Positions 31,021 through 40,134 of a stretch of DNA of 64,000 nucleotides are shown here, piece after piece. The notes beneath the pieces were generated by a model. It made no database searches and had not been told where the DNA came from. It saw only the letters and a list, made by a program, of their open reading frames with translations. Source of the stretch: JAENVU01 sp963756815 (lineage in GTDB: Bacteria > Actinomycetota > Acidimicrobiia > IMCC26256 > JAENVU01); contig CAVWPR010000004.1 in assembly GCA_963756815.1 (NCBI GenBank), forward strand, positions 1-64,000, given 5' to 3'. Every line of letters starts with the position of its first letter. The first letter of the stretch is position 1. The position numbers and the translations under genes were made by a program.

Positions 31021-31935
31021 ATGGGTCGCTTCGACGGGAAGGTCGCGGTCGTCACCGGCGCCGGGCGCGGGATCGGGCGCTCGGAGGCGCTGCTGCTCGC
31101 GGCCGAGGGCGCCGCGGTCGTCGTCAACGACCTCGGCGGCGAGACCACGGGTGAGGGCGCCGACCAGCGGCCGGCCCAACAGGTGGTCGACGAGATCACG
31201 GCGGCCGGCGGACGGGGCGCGGCGAACTACGACGACATCTCGGCATGGAGCGGTGGGCAGGCACTCGTCGCCCAGGCGGTCGACACGTTCGGTGGGCTCG
31301 ACGTCGTCATCAACAACGCCGGGATACTCCGGGACAAGATGAGCTTCAACATGGACGAGGCCGAGTGGGACGCGGTCATCGCCGTGCACCTCAAGGGCCA
31401 CTTCACGACGAGTCGCTTCGCCGCGTCGTACTGGCGCCAGAGGTCCAAGGACACGGGCGGCCCCGTCGGCGCCGCCATCGTGAACACCGCGAGCGAGTCG
31501 GGCCTCTACGGCAACGCCGGTCAGGCCAACTACGCGGCGGCCAAGGCCGGCATCGCCTCGATGACGATCGTGATGGCACGCGAGCTCGAGCGCATCGGCG
31601 CCCGCGTCAACGCGATCGCGCCGGTGGCGCGGACCCGGCTCACCGAGGCCGTCGCCGGCGGGATGATGGACGCGAAGGAGGGCGACTTCGACCGCTTCGC
31701 CCCGGAGAACGCGGCGGCCATGGCGGTGTGGCTCGCGTCGCCCGACACCGCCGACATCAACGGGCAGGTCTTCGCGGTCGGTGGCGGCAAGGCGCAGCTG
31801 CTCGGCGGTTGGCGACCGCTCACCGAGGTGCAGGCCGACGACGTGTGGTCGATCGACTCGCTGAACGCCGCGAAGGACGCGCTCACGTCCGGCCGACCCA
31901 CGACCGTGCCGCCGTTCATGCCGCCGGTCGAGTAG
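31021..31935 (+). CDS. SDR-family NAD(P)-dependent oxidoreductase, intact
   Basis: A complete 304-residue classical SDR. TGAGRGIG (residues 12-19) binds the cofactor, NNAG (98-101) is the structural motif, and the catalytic set is Ser158 (NTASESG), Tyr171 and Lys175 (YAAAK). The tail after residue 250 is longer than in minimal SDRs and matches the 17beta-HSD4-like SDRs used with MaoC hydratases in steroid and fatty-acid side-chain oxidation. GGGAGAGGA is the ribosome site. It heads an operon with two acyl-CoA dehydrogenases and follows operator site 3. Its paralogue is at 64-999. Confidence 0.92.
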   Translation: MGRFDGKVAVVTGAGRGIGRSEALLLAAEGAAVVVNDLGGETTGEGADQRPAQQVVDEITAAGGRGAANYDDISAWSGGQALVAQAVDTFGGLDVVINNAGILRDKMSFNMDEAEWDAVIAVHLKGHFTTSRFAASYWRQRSKDTGGPVGAAIVNTASESGLYGNAGQANYAAAKAGIASMTIVMARELERIGARVNAIAPVARTRLTEAVAGGMMDAKEGDFDRFAPENAAAMAVWLASPDTADINGQVFAVGGGKAQLLGGWRPLTEVQADDVWSIDSLNAAKDALTSGRPTTVPPFMPPVE

Positions 31936-31940
31936 GCGCC

Positions 31941-33122
31941 GTGCACCTGGACTGGGGGCCGGAGGTCGACGCGTTCCGCGCCGAGCTCCTCGCGTTCCTC
32001 GACGAGCACGCACCACCACAGACGCGGACCCGGCGCGACTTCGCGATGGGCGTCGGCGCGTCGGGCGACGAGCTCATCCCGCAGTGGGCACGCGACTGGC
32101 AGGCGACGCTGTTCGACCACGGCTGGATGATCCCCGGCTATCCGCGCGAGCTGGGCGGGCGGGACGCCACACCGATCCAGACGCTCGTCTACCTCGAGGA
32201 GATGGCCGCGCGCGGTGTGCCCCGGTCGCTGCACTTCCCGGGGTACGCGATCGTCGCGCCGAGCCTGCTCGAGTTCGGAACCCCCGAGCAGCAGACACTG
32301 GCGCCCGCCGCGATCCGCGGCGACACGATCTGGTGCATCGGCATGAGCGAGCCGAACGCGGGCTCGGACCTCGCCGGGCTGCAGACGCGCGCCGTGCTCG
32401 ACGGCGACCGCTTCGTCGTGAACGGCCAGAAGGTGTGGACCTCGTACGCGATGGTCTCGGAGAAGTGCTTCCTCTACGTGCGCACCGACCCCGACGCACC
32501 CAAGCACAAGGGCATCTCACTGCTCATCGTCGACATGGACACGCCGGGCATCGACGTCCGCCCGCTCACCCACATCACCGGCAACGCCGATTTCGCCGAG
32601 GTGTTCTTCACCGACGTCGAGGTACCCGCCGACCGCATCGTCGGCGAGTTGAACGGCGGCTGGCGGATCACCCAGGGCTCCCTCGCGCACGAGCGGGCCG
32701 GACTGTGGGTGGAGGGCGTCGCCCGGCTCGAGCAGACGATCACCGGCCTCGTCGACCTCGCACACCGCCGCGGCGTCGCGCAGGACCCGATCGTCAGGCG
32801 TCGCATCGCCGAGGGCTACCAGCGCGCGGCGAGTCTCCGCGCGCTCGGGTACAAGGGGTTCACCAGCTTCGCCCAGGGCTCGTCCTCGCCCGAGCACTCG
32901 TACATGAAGATGGCGAGCTCCGAGCTCGGCAAGCAGCTGTACGAGCTGGGCATGGAGATCCAGGGTGCCTACGGTGCCGTCGTCGACGAGGAACGCGGCG
33001 AGGAGCACGGCCGCTGGGCGCTGAGCTTCCTGGTCAGCTTCGCCAACACCATCGCCGGCGGCACCTCCGAGATCCAGCGCAACATCATCGCCCAGCGCGT
33101 CCTCGGACTCCCCCGGGGCTGA
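31941..33122 (+). CDS. Acyl-CoA dehydrogenase, intact, GTG start
   Basis: A complete 393-residue acyl-CoA dehydrogenase. Features: GYPRELGGRDATPIQTLVY, WCIGMSEPNAGSDLAGLQTR, VVNGQKVWTSYAMVSEKCFL, DTPGIDVRPLTHITGNADF, and SFANTIAGGTSEIQRNIIAQ at the C-terminus. GTG 31941 lies 5 bases after the SDR stop, so the genes are coupled. Its partner in the operon is the smaller dehydrogenase at 33622-34611, which suggests an alpha2beta2 FadE heteromer. Confidence 0.92.
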   Translation: MHLDWGPEVDAFRAELLAFLDEHAPPQTRTRRDFAMGVGASGDELIPQWARDWQATLFDHGWMIPGYPRELGGRDATPIQTLVYLEEMAARGVPRSLHFPGYAIVAPSLLEFGTPEQQTLAPAAIRGDTIWCIGMSEPNAGSDLAGLQTRAVLDGDRFVVNGQKVWTSYAMVSEKCFLYVRTDPDAPKHKGISLLIVDMDTPGIDVRPLTHITGNADFAEVFFTDVEVPADRIVGELNGGWRITQGSLAHERAGLWVEGVARLEQTITGLVDLAHRRGVAQDPIVRRRIAEGYQRAASLRALGYKGFTSFAQGSSSPEHSYMKMASSELGKQLYELGMEIQGAYGAVVDEERGEEHGRWALSFLVSFANTIAGGTSEIQRNIIAQRVLGLPRG

Positions 33123-33143
33123 CCTCCTCGGTACCCTGAGCGG

Positions 33144-33596
33144 ATGGCAGGGAGCGACGGCAGGCCCGAGGCCGGCGGCGACTCGCTGGCAAAGCTCCAG
33201 GAGGAGGTCGCGGAGATCCAGCTCCCCGACCCGATCCTCCGGGTGCTCGTCAGCGTCTGCAACCGCGGGAGCCTCACGTTCGCGATCACGATCGCCCAGG
33301 GCGGCCTCGTGATCGCAGGGACCGCGGTCGGCGTCGGCCGCTTCATGCGCGACCTCGCGGCCGAGCTCGAGGCGCGCGGCGGCACGGACGCGGAGGTGCT
33401 CTCCAGCCCGCTGCGCTACCTCGCCGCGATCGCGGCCGAGCCCGAACCGGGCGACGAGCCCGCCGAGGACCTCCCCGTCTACCTGCACCTCGAGCACGCG
33501 CGGGTCCGCAGCGCGAACGCGATCATCGCCGAGGACGTACGGTGGCGGGCCCGCCTCACGAGCGTCGACGGCTGGTCGCTCGGGGCCCACATCTGA
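33144..33596 (+). CDS. Conserved hypothetical protein, possible GvpU-like
   Basis: A 150-residue soluble protein between two acyl-CoA dehydrogenase genes. The middle, PDPILRVLVSVCNRGSLTFA then TIAQGGLVIAGTAVGVGRFM, has the look of GvpU-type gas-vesicle accessory proteins (small proteins with an 'ITL..GG.VI.GT.V' strand pair). No other gas-vesicle gene is visible in the window, so this likeness may be only a fold resemblance. The N-terminal stretch has an acidic coiled look (LAKLQEEVAEIQ). Complete, in one frame. Confidence 0.6.
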   Translation: MAGSDGRPEAGGDSLAKLQEEVAEIQLPDPILRVLVSVCNRGSLTFAITIAQGGLVIAGTAVGVGRFMRDLAAELEARGGTDAEVLSSPLRYLAAIAAEPEPGDEPAEDLPVYLHLEHARVRSANAIIAEDVRWRARLTSVDGWSLGAHI

Positions 33597-33621
33597 CCAC
33601 TGCGCTGACCGGAGACCGATC

Positions 33622-34611
33622 GTGAACTTCGCCCTGTCGGACGACCAACTGCTCCTGCGCGACACCGCGCGCCAGCTCCTGGCCGACAAGTGCCCCCCGA
33701 CGCTCCTGCGTGCGCACATCGACGACCTCACGGCCGCCGACGACCTCTGGTCGGCGATCGCCGACTTCGTCGGGCTCGGCGTCGGCCCGACGGTGGATCT
33801 CTGCGTCTTCATGGAGGAGCTGGGGTACGTCGCCGCGCCGGTCCCGTTCCTCGCGACCGCGTGCCTGTACGCCCCGGTGCTCGACGCCATCGGCGAGCAC
33901 GACCTCGATGCGGTGCTCGACGGTCACGCCACCGGCACCGTCGCCCTCGCGGGTGCCGACGGCATCTGGCACCCGAACGCGGAGCACACGAAGACGTTCG
34001 TGCCCGACGCGGCCACGGTCGACCTCGTCGCCGCGGTCGGCGCCGACGGCGCGGTCACGCTGCTCGCGTCACCCCCGGCGCGCCGCATCGACACGCTCGA
34101 CACGACGCGCGCGCTCTACGACGTGGAGACGGCCGTACCGGGGACGTCGGCGGGCATCATCGACCGCGCCGCGCTCGACGCGGTGATCGCCCGGGCGACG
34201 GTCGCGCTGGCGGCCGAGATGGTCGGCACCGCGCGTCGCCTGTTCGACATGACGCTCGCCTACGCCAAGGAGCGCGTGCAGTTCGACGTGCCGATCGGCT
34301 CGTTCCAGGCGATCCAGCACAAGCTCGCCGACATGAGCCTCGACGTCGAGCGGGCCTGGAGCGCGGTGTACCAGGCCGCGATGGCGATCGACGCCGACGA
34401 CCACGACCGGCACCGGGCGGTCCACGTGGCCAAGGCCGCCGCCGGTCAGGCGGCGACGCGTGCCGCGAAGGACGGCATCCAGATCCACGGCGGGATCGGC
34501 TTCACCTGGGAGCACGACCTCCACCTCTTCATCCGGCGGGCCTACGGCGCCGAGGCGCTGCTCGGCCCGACCGGCTGGCACCACGACCGACTCGCCGACC
34601 TGCTGATCTGA
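33622..34611 (+). CDS. Acyl-CoA dehydrogenase, short subunit, intact
   Basis: A complete 329-residue protein of the short FadE type. MNFALSDDQLLLRDTARQLL opens it, LAYAKERVQFDVPIGSFQAI and KDGIQIHGGIGFTWEHDLHL close it. The middle region lacks the SEPNAGSD signature and substrate-proximal glutamate is not obvious, as in the non-catalytic subunits of ChsE1-ChsE2-like heteromers (inference). Last gene of the SDR operon; operator site 4 lies after it. Confidence 0.9.
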   Translation: MNFALSDDQLLLRDTARQLLADKCPPTLLRAHIDDLTAADDLWSAIADFVGLGVGPTVDLCVFMEELGYVAAPVPFLATACLYAPVLDAIGEHDLDAVLDGHATGTVALAGADGIWHPNAEHTKTFVPDAATVDLVAAVGADGAVTLLASPPARRIDTLDTTRALYDVETAVPGTSAGIIDRAALDAVIARATVALAAEMVGTARRLFDMTLAYAKERVQFDVPIGSFQAIQHKLADMSLDVERAWSAVYQAAMAIDADDHDRHRAVHVAKAAAGQAATRAAKDGIQIHGGIGFTWEHDLHLFIRRAYGAEALLGPTGWHHDRLADLLI

Positions 34612-34666
34612 GCAGGAGTCGGCTTCGTGGTCGCCCGGGGCCCGGGGACGCCCTCCGGGACTACGA

Positions 34667-34684
34667 TCTGACACGAACGTCAGG
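34667..34684. promoter_or_regulatory. Putative TetR-type operator, site 4 of 4
   Basis: TCTGAC-ACGAA-CGTCAGG (core TGAC-N6-GTCA) ends 17 bases before ATG 34702 (11 before the in-frame GTG at 34696) of the hydantoinase B gene. Same spacing and position as sites 1 and 3. Confidence 0.58.
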
Positions 34685-34701
34685 TTTCCCGGGGGGTGCC
34701 C

Positions 34702-36529
34702 ATGACGAACGTGGATCTCGTTGCTCTGGCCGCAAGTCGCGGCCGCATCATCGACGCGCCGACCGTCGACCAGGTCACGGCGGAGGTCGTCCGAGGCGCG
34801 ATGGAGACCATCTGCTTCGAGATGGCCACCTACGTGTCGCGCACCGCCACCACGCCGATCCTGAACCAGTCGAACGAGCGCAACGCCACCATCCTCGACG
34901 CGCAGGGCCGCCTCGCCGCGCTGTAGGTCGGGCATCCCGCAGTTCATGCTCACCTCCACCCTGCCGGTGCGCTTCGCGCTCGACTTCCTCGGGGTCGACG
35001 AGTTCCACGAGGGTGACGTCTTCGTGGCCAACGACCCGTACCACGGTGGCGGCCACCTCCCCGACTACAACGTGTTCGCCCCCGTCTTCGCCGACGACCC
35101 CGAGCACCCCGGTCAGCGGCGCATGGTCCTCATCGCGAGCATCCAGTGCCACCACGGCGACACCGGTGGCGGTGTCCCCGGCGGGTACAACGTCACCGCC
35201 ACCGACATCTGGGGTGAGGGCGTCCGCTGGCCGGTCCTCAAGGTCATCGACCGCGGCGTCGAGCGGCGCGACGTCCTGCTCGCCCTCTCCACCAACAACC
35301 GCATCCCGAGCTACATCGGCGACCTCCGCGCGCAGATCGGCGCCGCCCAGCTCGCGGTGCGCCGGCTCGGCGAGGAGATCGACCTCTACGGCGCGGGCAC
35401 CGTCGAGGAATCGGTCGACTTCATGATCGACTACGCGGCGCGCCGGTTCCGCGAGGAGGTCCTCGCCTGGCCCGACGGCGTGTACGAGGCCGACGCGTAC
35501 GTCGACCACGACCCGCTCGGCAACCCCGACATCCACCTGCACGTGAAGATCACCGTCGACGGTGAGAACCTCACGATCGACTACACCGGCTCCGACTCGC
35601 GACCCGAGATCCAGGCGTGGTCCACCTTCGGCAACACGCGCGGGTACACGGTCGGCCAGATCGCCTCGATGATGGATCCGGAGATCCCGAAGAACGAGGG
35701 CTTCTTCGACCAGATCAAGCTCGTGGTCCCGCCCGGCTGCGTGCTCAACCCGACGCCGGGCAAGCCGGTGAGCGCGGGGACCCACCACCCGGGCGCCGAC
35801 GTCGGCGAGGTGATCGCGGTCGCGCTGCAGCACGTGCTGCCGGACAAGGCCGTGCCGCAGACCTACAAGACCGGGATCCCCACGATCATCGTGGGGATCG
35901 ATCCCACCACCGGCCAGACCTTCACCGACCACTCCGCCGAGGTGTACGCGGGCTGGTGCAACGCGGCCAAGGGCATGGACGCGTGGGGCGCGCAGAACGC
36001 GAGCTTCGGCAACCTGTGGAAGGCGACGGCCGAGATCAACGAGAGCCTCTACCCGCACGTGCAGTGGAGTCGCGACTACCGCACCGACTCCGGCGGCCCG
36101 GGTGAGTGGCGGGGGCTCTGCGGCTCGCACTACGAGAAGGAGGTGCGGGTCGACGCCAAGGTCTACACGTACGTCGTCGGCATGAAGTACCCGATGCCGG
36201 GCATCTGCGGCGGCGAGCCCGGCGAGCCGAACCGCATGGTGATCCGCTACGGCTCCGACGACGAGTTCGTCGTGCAGCACACCGCCGACTGGGTGCCGAT
36301 CTCGGCCGGCGAGCGGATCATGTACGACTACGGCGGTGGCGGCGGCTGGGGCGACCCGCTCGACCGCGACCCGCAGGCCGTGCTCGACGACGTGCTCGAC
36401 GAGTACGTGAGCGTCGAGGGCGCGACGCGCGACTACGGCGTGGTCCTCACCGGCTCGCTCGCCGACCTCACGCTCGCGGTCGACGCAGCGGCCACCGAGG
36501 CGCTCCGTACCGAGCGTCGCGCCGCCTGA
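34702..36529 (+). CDS. Hydantoinase B/oxoprolinase family protein (one frame jump)
   Basis: About 608 residues of the HyuB/OPLAH-C/acetone-carboxylase-alpha type, the ATP-linked partner of the HyuA protein next to it. Marks: RTATTPILNQSNERNATI..., VFVANDPYHGGGHLPDY, SIQCHHGDTGGGVPGGY, VDGENLTIDYTGSDSRPEIQ, and GAPxG-like end IMYDYGGGGGWGDPLDRDP. The substrate may be a hydantoin, oxoproline-like ring or ketone. One frame change with a TAG near 34925 is an indel, not a stop, because the sequence continues in family order. ATG 34702 or GTG 34696 is the start. Under operator site 4. Confidence 0.86.
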
Positions 36530-36532
36530 GCC

Positions 36533-38593
36533 GTGGCCGTCGCTATCGCGTCGGCGTCGACGTCGGCGGCACCTTCACCGACCTCATCTGCGTCACCGAC
36601 GACGGCGACGTCGTCCTCGACAAGACCCCGACCACGCTCGACGACCAGTCGCGCGGCGTCATGACCGGGCTCGGCCAGCTCGCCGACCGCTTCGGCGTCG
36701 CGCTCACGCAGTTCTGCGCCGACCTCGAGATCGTCGTGCACGGCACCACGACCGCCGACAACACGATGATCGAGATGAACGGCGCGCGCACCGGCCTGCT
36801 CGTCACCGAGGGCCACCGCGACGAGATCGAGATGCGCCGGGTCCACAAGGAGATGATCTGGGACCCGTCGTACCCGGCGCCGCCGGCCATCGCCCGCCGC
36901 CGGTGCCCGCATCCCGATCGCCGAGCGCATGTCGCACACCGGCGAGGTGCTCCGCCCGCTCGACGAGGACGCGGTCCGCGCCGGCGTGCAGCGCCTGAAG
37001 GCGCTCGACGTGCAGTCGATCGCGGTGATGTTCCTCTTCTCGTTCGTGAACCCCGCGCACGAGCTGCGCGCCGCCGAGATCGTGCGCGAGGAGTTCCCCG
37101 AGGTGGAGCACGTGTCGCTCTCCCACGAGGTGATGGCACGCGGCCCCGAGTTCGAGCGGGTGTCCACCACGCTCGTGAACGCGTACGTCGCGCCGAAGAT
37201 CTCGCGCTACGTCGGCCGGCTCGAGGAGCAGCTGCGGGCATCGGGATACGCGCGGCCAGCTCCTGATCATGCAGTCGACCGGTGGCGTCATGCCTCCCGA
37301 CTACGTCGCGCGGCGCGCGGTCACGCTGCTCGCGAGCGGCCCGGCCGGCGGCGTGATGGGCTCGACGCTCGCCGCGCAGCGCGCCGGCGTCGACGCGTTC
37401 GTCGCCGTCGACATGGGCGGCACCAGCTTCGACCTCTGCCTCGTGCGCGGCGGCCGGCCCGAGATCAAGACCGACTGGAACTGGCGCTACCGCTACTACA
37501 TCGGCCTGCCGATGGTCGACGTGCAGAGCGTGGGCGCCGGCGGCGGGTCGATCGCCCGGGTGCGCCAGGGCGCGCTGCTCGTCGGGCCCGAGTCGGCCGG
37601 GCTCGGATCCCGGTCCCGCCTGCTACGGCCGGGGCGGGACGCGCCCGACCGTCACCGACGCCGACGCCGTGCTCGGCTACCTCCCGGCCGAGGGATTCGC
37701 CGGCGGGCGCATGGAGCTCGACGTCGACGCCGTCGCGCGCCGCGATCGAGCGCGACGTCGCGACACCCCTCGGCATCGACGTGACCGAGGCGGCGTGGGG
37801 CATCGAGCGCATCGTCAACGCCAACATGGCGAACGCGACCCGACGCGGTGCTCGCGTCGCACGGCGCCGACCCGCGCACCCTCGCCCTCATCGCCTACGG
37901 CGGCAACGGCGCGGTCCACGCGTGGGCCATCGCCAACGAGCTCGGCGTCGGCCGGGTGCTCGTCCCGAAGGCGGCGCCCGCGTTCTCCGCGCTCGGCGTG
38001 CTCGTCGCCGACTCGCTCGTGGACCTCGTGCGCTCCTACGTGACCCCGCTCGCGCAGGTCGACCTCGCGCGGCTCCGCTCGTTGATGACCGAGGTCACCG
38101 ACGAGGCGCGCAAGGAGCTCGAGCCCACCGGGCTCGGCGCGGCGACGATGGAGCACTTCGTGCAGATGTGCTACCCGGGCCAGAACTTCGACATGAGCGT
38201 GCCGACCTCGGCCGACGTCGCCGAGGACGACCTCATCGGCCTCGCCGAGCGGTTCCACACCCAGCACGAGCGCGAGCGGGGGTTCTGCTTCCGCAACCAG
38301 CCGCCGCTGATTCGCGGGGTGCGCCTCGTGGCGCGGGTCTCGACGCCGAAGCCCGACCGCTTCGCCGCGCTCGGGACGGTGACCGACGCCGAACGATGCC
38401 CGCATCGGGCTCTCGCGCCGCGTACTTCGGCGTCGACTACGTGGACACGCCCGTCTACGACGGGCCGCGGCTCGGTCCCGGCGTCGAGGTCCCGGGCCCG
38501 GCGCTCGTGCAGGAGCCGTTCACCGTCGTCGTGGTCCCGCCCGGCGCGCGGCTCACGCTCGACCCCACCGGCAACTACGAGCTCCACCTCTGA
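36533..38593 (+). CDS. Hydantoinase A/oxoprolinase family protein (frame jumps)
   Basis: About 686 residues of the HyuA/acetone-carboxylase-beta type. The ASKHA-like opening is YRVGVDVGGTFTDLICVTDD, then VVHGTTTADNTMIEMNGA, LIMQSTGGVMPPDYVARRA and VDMGGTSFDLCLVRGGRPE, DPGPACYGRGGTRPTVTDAD, and YGGNGAVHAWAIANELGVGR. The C-terminal OB-like part ends GNYELHL. ATP-dependent hydrolase or carboxylase subunit with HyuB. The GTG at 36533 is 3 bases after the HyuB stop, with an apparent single-base loss immediately after it. Other frame changes near 36900, 37250, 37605, 37740, 37845 and 38395. Confidence 0.83.
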
Positions 38594-38612
38594 CGCACGG
38601 GCAGGAGTGCCG

Positions 38613-39286
38613 GTGACAACGGTCCAGTCCCTGACGCTCATCGCTGTCCCCGTCACGCTCGTCCTGGTGCTCGTGTTCCTCATCGCGGTCGCTCGGCCCG
38701 ACGCGGACGAGGGCGTCTACGCGGCGTACCTCGCGATCGCCGCGCTCGTCTCGCTCTACTTGCTGCTCGTCGCCGTCGGCGGACTGGGCGAGGCCATCGC
38801 CCAGCGGCTGGCACTCGGTGACGACGCGTCGTCCGTCGGCATCGGTGGAAGTCCGGCAGCGGTCCAGCTGTACTTCAACCTGGTGGAACAGGGAGGTTCC
38901 ACGGCGATTGCGGCGTTCGGCGCCCTCGCCGTGTTGATGGGGGCGTCGCTCGTGTTCCACACCCGCCGCCGCAGCGAGCTCCTCGCGGCGTACCCGGAAG
39001 GGTCCGTCGCCCGTATCGATCGTGCGTACCGCGCGGCGGTGTGTGTCGCGATGATCGCGTTGATCGCGGCCGGCGTCCGTAGCTGCCGGTGCCGCCGGCT
39101 ACCAGTTCTTCAGCGATCAGATCGCGGTCTCGGACAAGGTGCGCAACCTGGCGATGGGGACGCTGCTGGCCTACGGCGGGCTCGTGCTCGTCGCCGGGCT
39201 CGATCTTCCGGGCCAACTTCTGGGCGATCCGCGGGAACGACGAAACGCCCGAGGTCGCCGCACCGGCCGAGCCGGGCGACGCGTGA
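38613..39286 (+). CDS. Multi-pass membrane protein of unknown function (frame jumps)
   Basis: About 223 residues with hydrophobic segments near 5-27 (LIAVPVTLVLVLVFLIAV), 36-58 (AAYLAIAALVSLYLLLVAVG), 95-115 (AIAAFGALAVLMGASLV), 140-158 and 175-195 (GTLLAYGGLVLVAGL). No known family was recognised. AGGAG at 38603-38607 points to GTG 38613 rather than GTG 38607 as the start. Two frame changes, near 39080 and 39205. It follows HyuA by 19 bases and may be a transport or membrane partner of that pair. Confidence 0.6.
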
Positions 39287-39287
39287 C

Positions 39288-39471
39288 TCAGGCGGCGGTG
39301 TTGGCCCAGGGGACGGCGTGATCGACGAGGACGGTGCAGTCGTAGCGGTCCTCGGCGATGCGGCGGGCCTGCGGCCTCGGCCGCGAACGCGTCGGACGCC
39401 TCGACGAGCACCATCGTGATGCCGTTGCCTTCTTGGCGGTCCAGGGTCTGGATGGTGACTCCGTACGTCAT
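39288..39471 (-). CDS. Small hypothetical protein of about 60 residues (one frame jump)
   Basis: ATG 39471 reads MTYGVTIQTLDRQEGNGITM, then VLVEASDAFAAEAA and, after a frame change near 39372, RRIAEDRYDCTVLVDHAVPW with a stop at 39288-39290. Compact, mixed alpha/beta in look, not recognised. An upstream GGAGGAAGAACC supports expression. It is divergent from the gluconate-dehydrogenase-like gene at 39568 and could be a regulator or companion of that set. Confidence 0.5.
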
Positions 39472-39567
39472 GGTTCTTCCTCCAGCGATCTCCAACGTGT
39501 CGGCATTCCGGAAGGTTCCTTGACGGGCCGTTCGGCCCAACGTCACATCGCGGCCAGGAGCAGCTGA

Positions 39568-40134
39568 ATGGGATTCCTCACCGACGCGCGAGCGTGCGAC
39601 CGTCGCCGCCGCGGCCGACCGACTGGTGCCGCCGTTGGCCGGCCATCCCGGCGCCGCCGCGCTGGGCGTCGTCGACTACATCGACGGGCTGCTCGACGCG
39701 TTCGCCGTCGATCCTCCACGCATCTGGGCCGGCGGACCGTTCTCCGGTCGGGCCGGTGGTGCGGCGGAGTTCGGACATTTCCTGGAACTCTCGCCGCTCG
39801 AGACCCTGGCGTGGCGCACCCGCATCGAGGGTTCGCTCGGAATTCCCGAACGCGAAAGGTTGGGACCGGTCATCGGGTGGCAGCAGCAGTACCGCACCGG
39901 TCTCGCTGCGCTCGGTGGTGATTTCGCCGGAGCTGCACCCCGGAGGAGCAGGACGACCGCCTGGAGGCACACGGCGACTTCCGCGCGCTCCTCTACGAGC
40001 ACGTGGTCGAGGGGGCGTACGCGGCGCCCGAGTACCTGGGCAACCGCGACCTGGCCGGCTGGCCCGCGATCGGCTTCCCGGGCGACGTCCAGCCGCGCGG
40101 CTACACCGACGCGGAAGTGGAGGGGCGGGCGTGA
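39568..40134 (+). CDS. Gluconate 2-dehydrogenase subunit 3 family protein (frame jumps)
   Basis: A protein of about 188 residues like the small subunit of membrane or periplasmic GMC-type dehydrogenases. Marks: a start GFLTDAERATVAAAADRLVP (reconstructed across a frame change near 39592), ALGVVDYIDGLLDAF, FLELSPLETLAWRTRIEGSL, and the end WPAIGFPGDVQPRGY. No twin-arginine signal is clear at the N-terminus. ATG 39568 follows AGGAG by 7 bases. Its stop overlaps the GTG of the GMC gene (GTGA), so the two subunits are coupled. Confidence 0.75.

Noticed and set aside
34918..34930. In-frame TAG early in the hydantoinase B gene, considered as recoding
   Set aside because: The family sequence continues in another frame right after it, so an indel explains it. 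TAG is not a Sec codon and no redox motif is present.
39535..39567. TGAC...GTCA before the gluconate-dehydrogenase-like gene as a fifth regulon site
   Set aside because: The spacing between arms is far longer than the fixed 6 bases of the four accepted sites.
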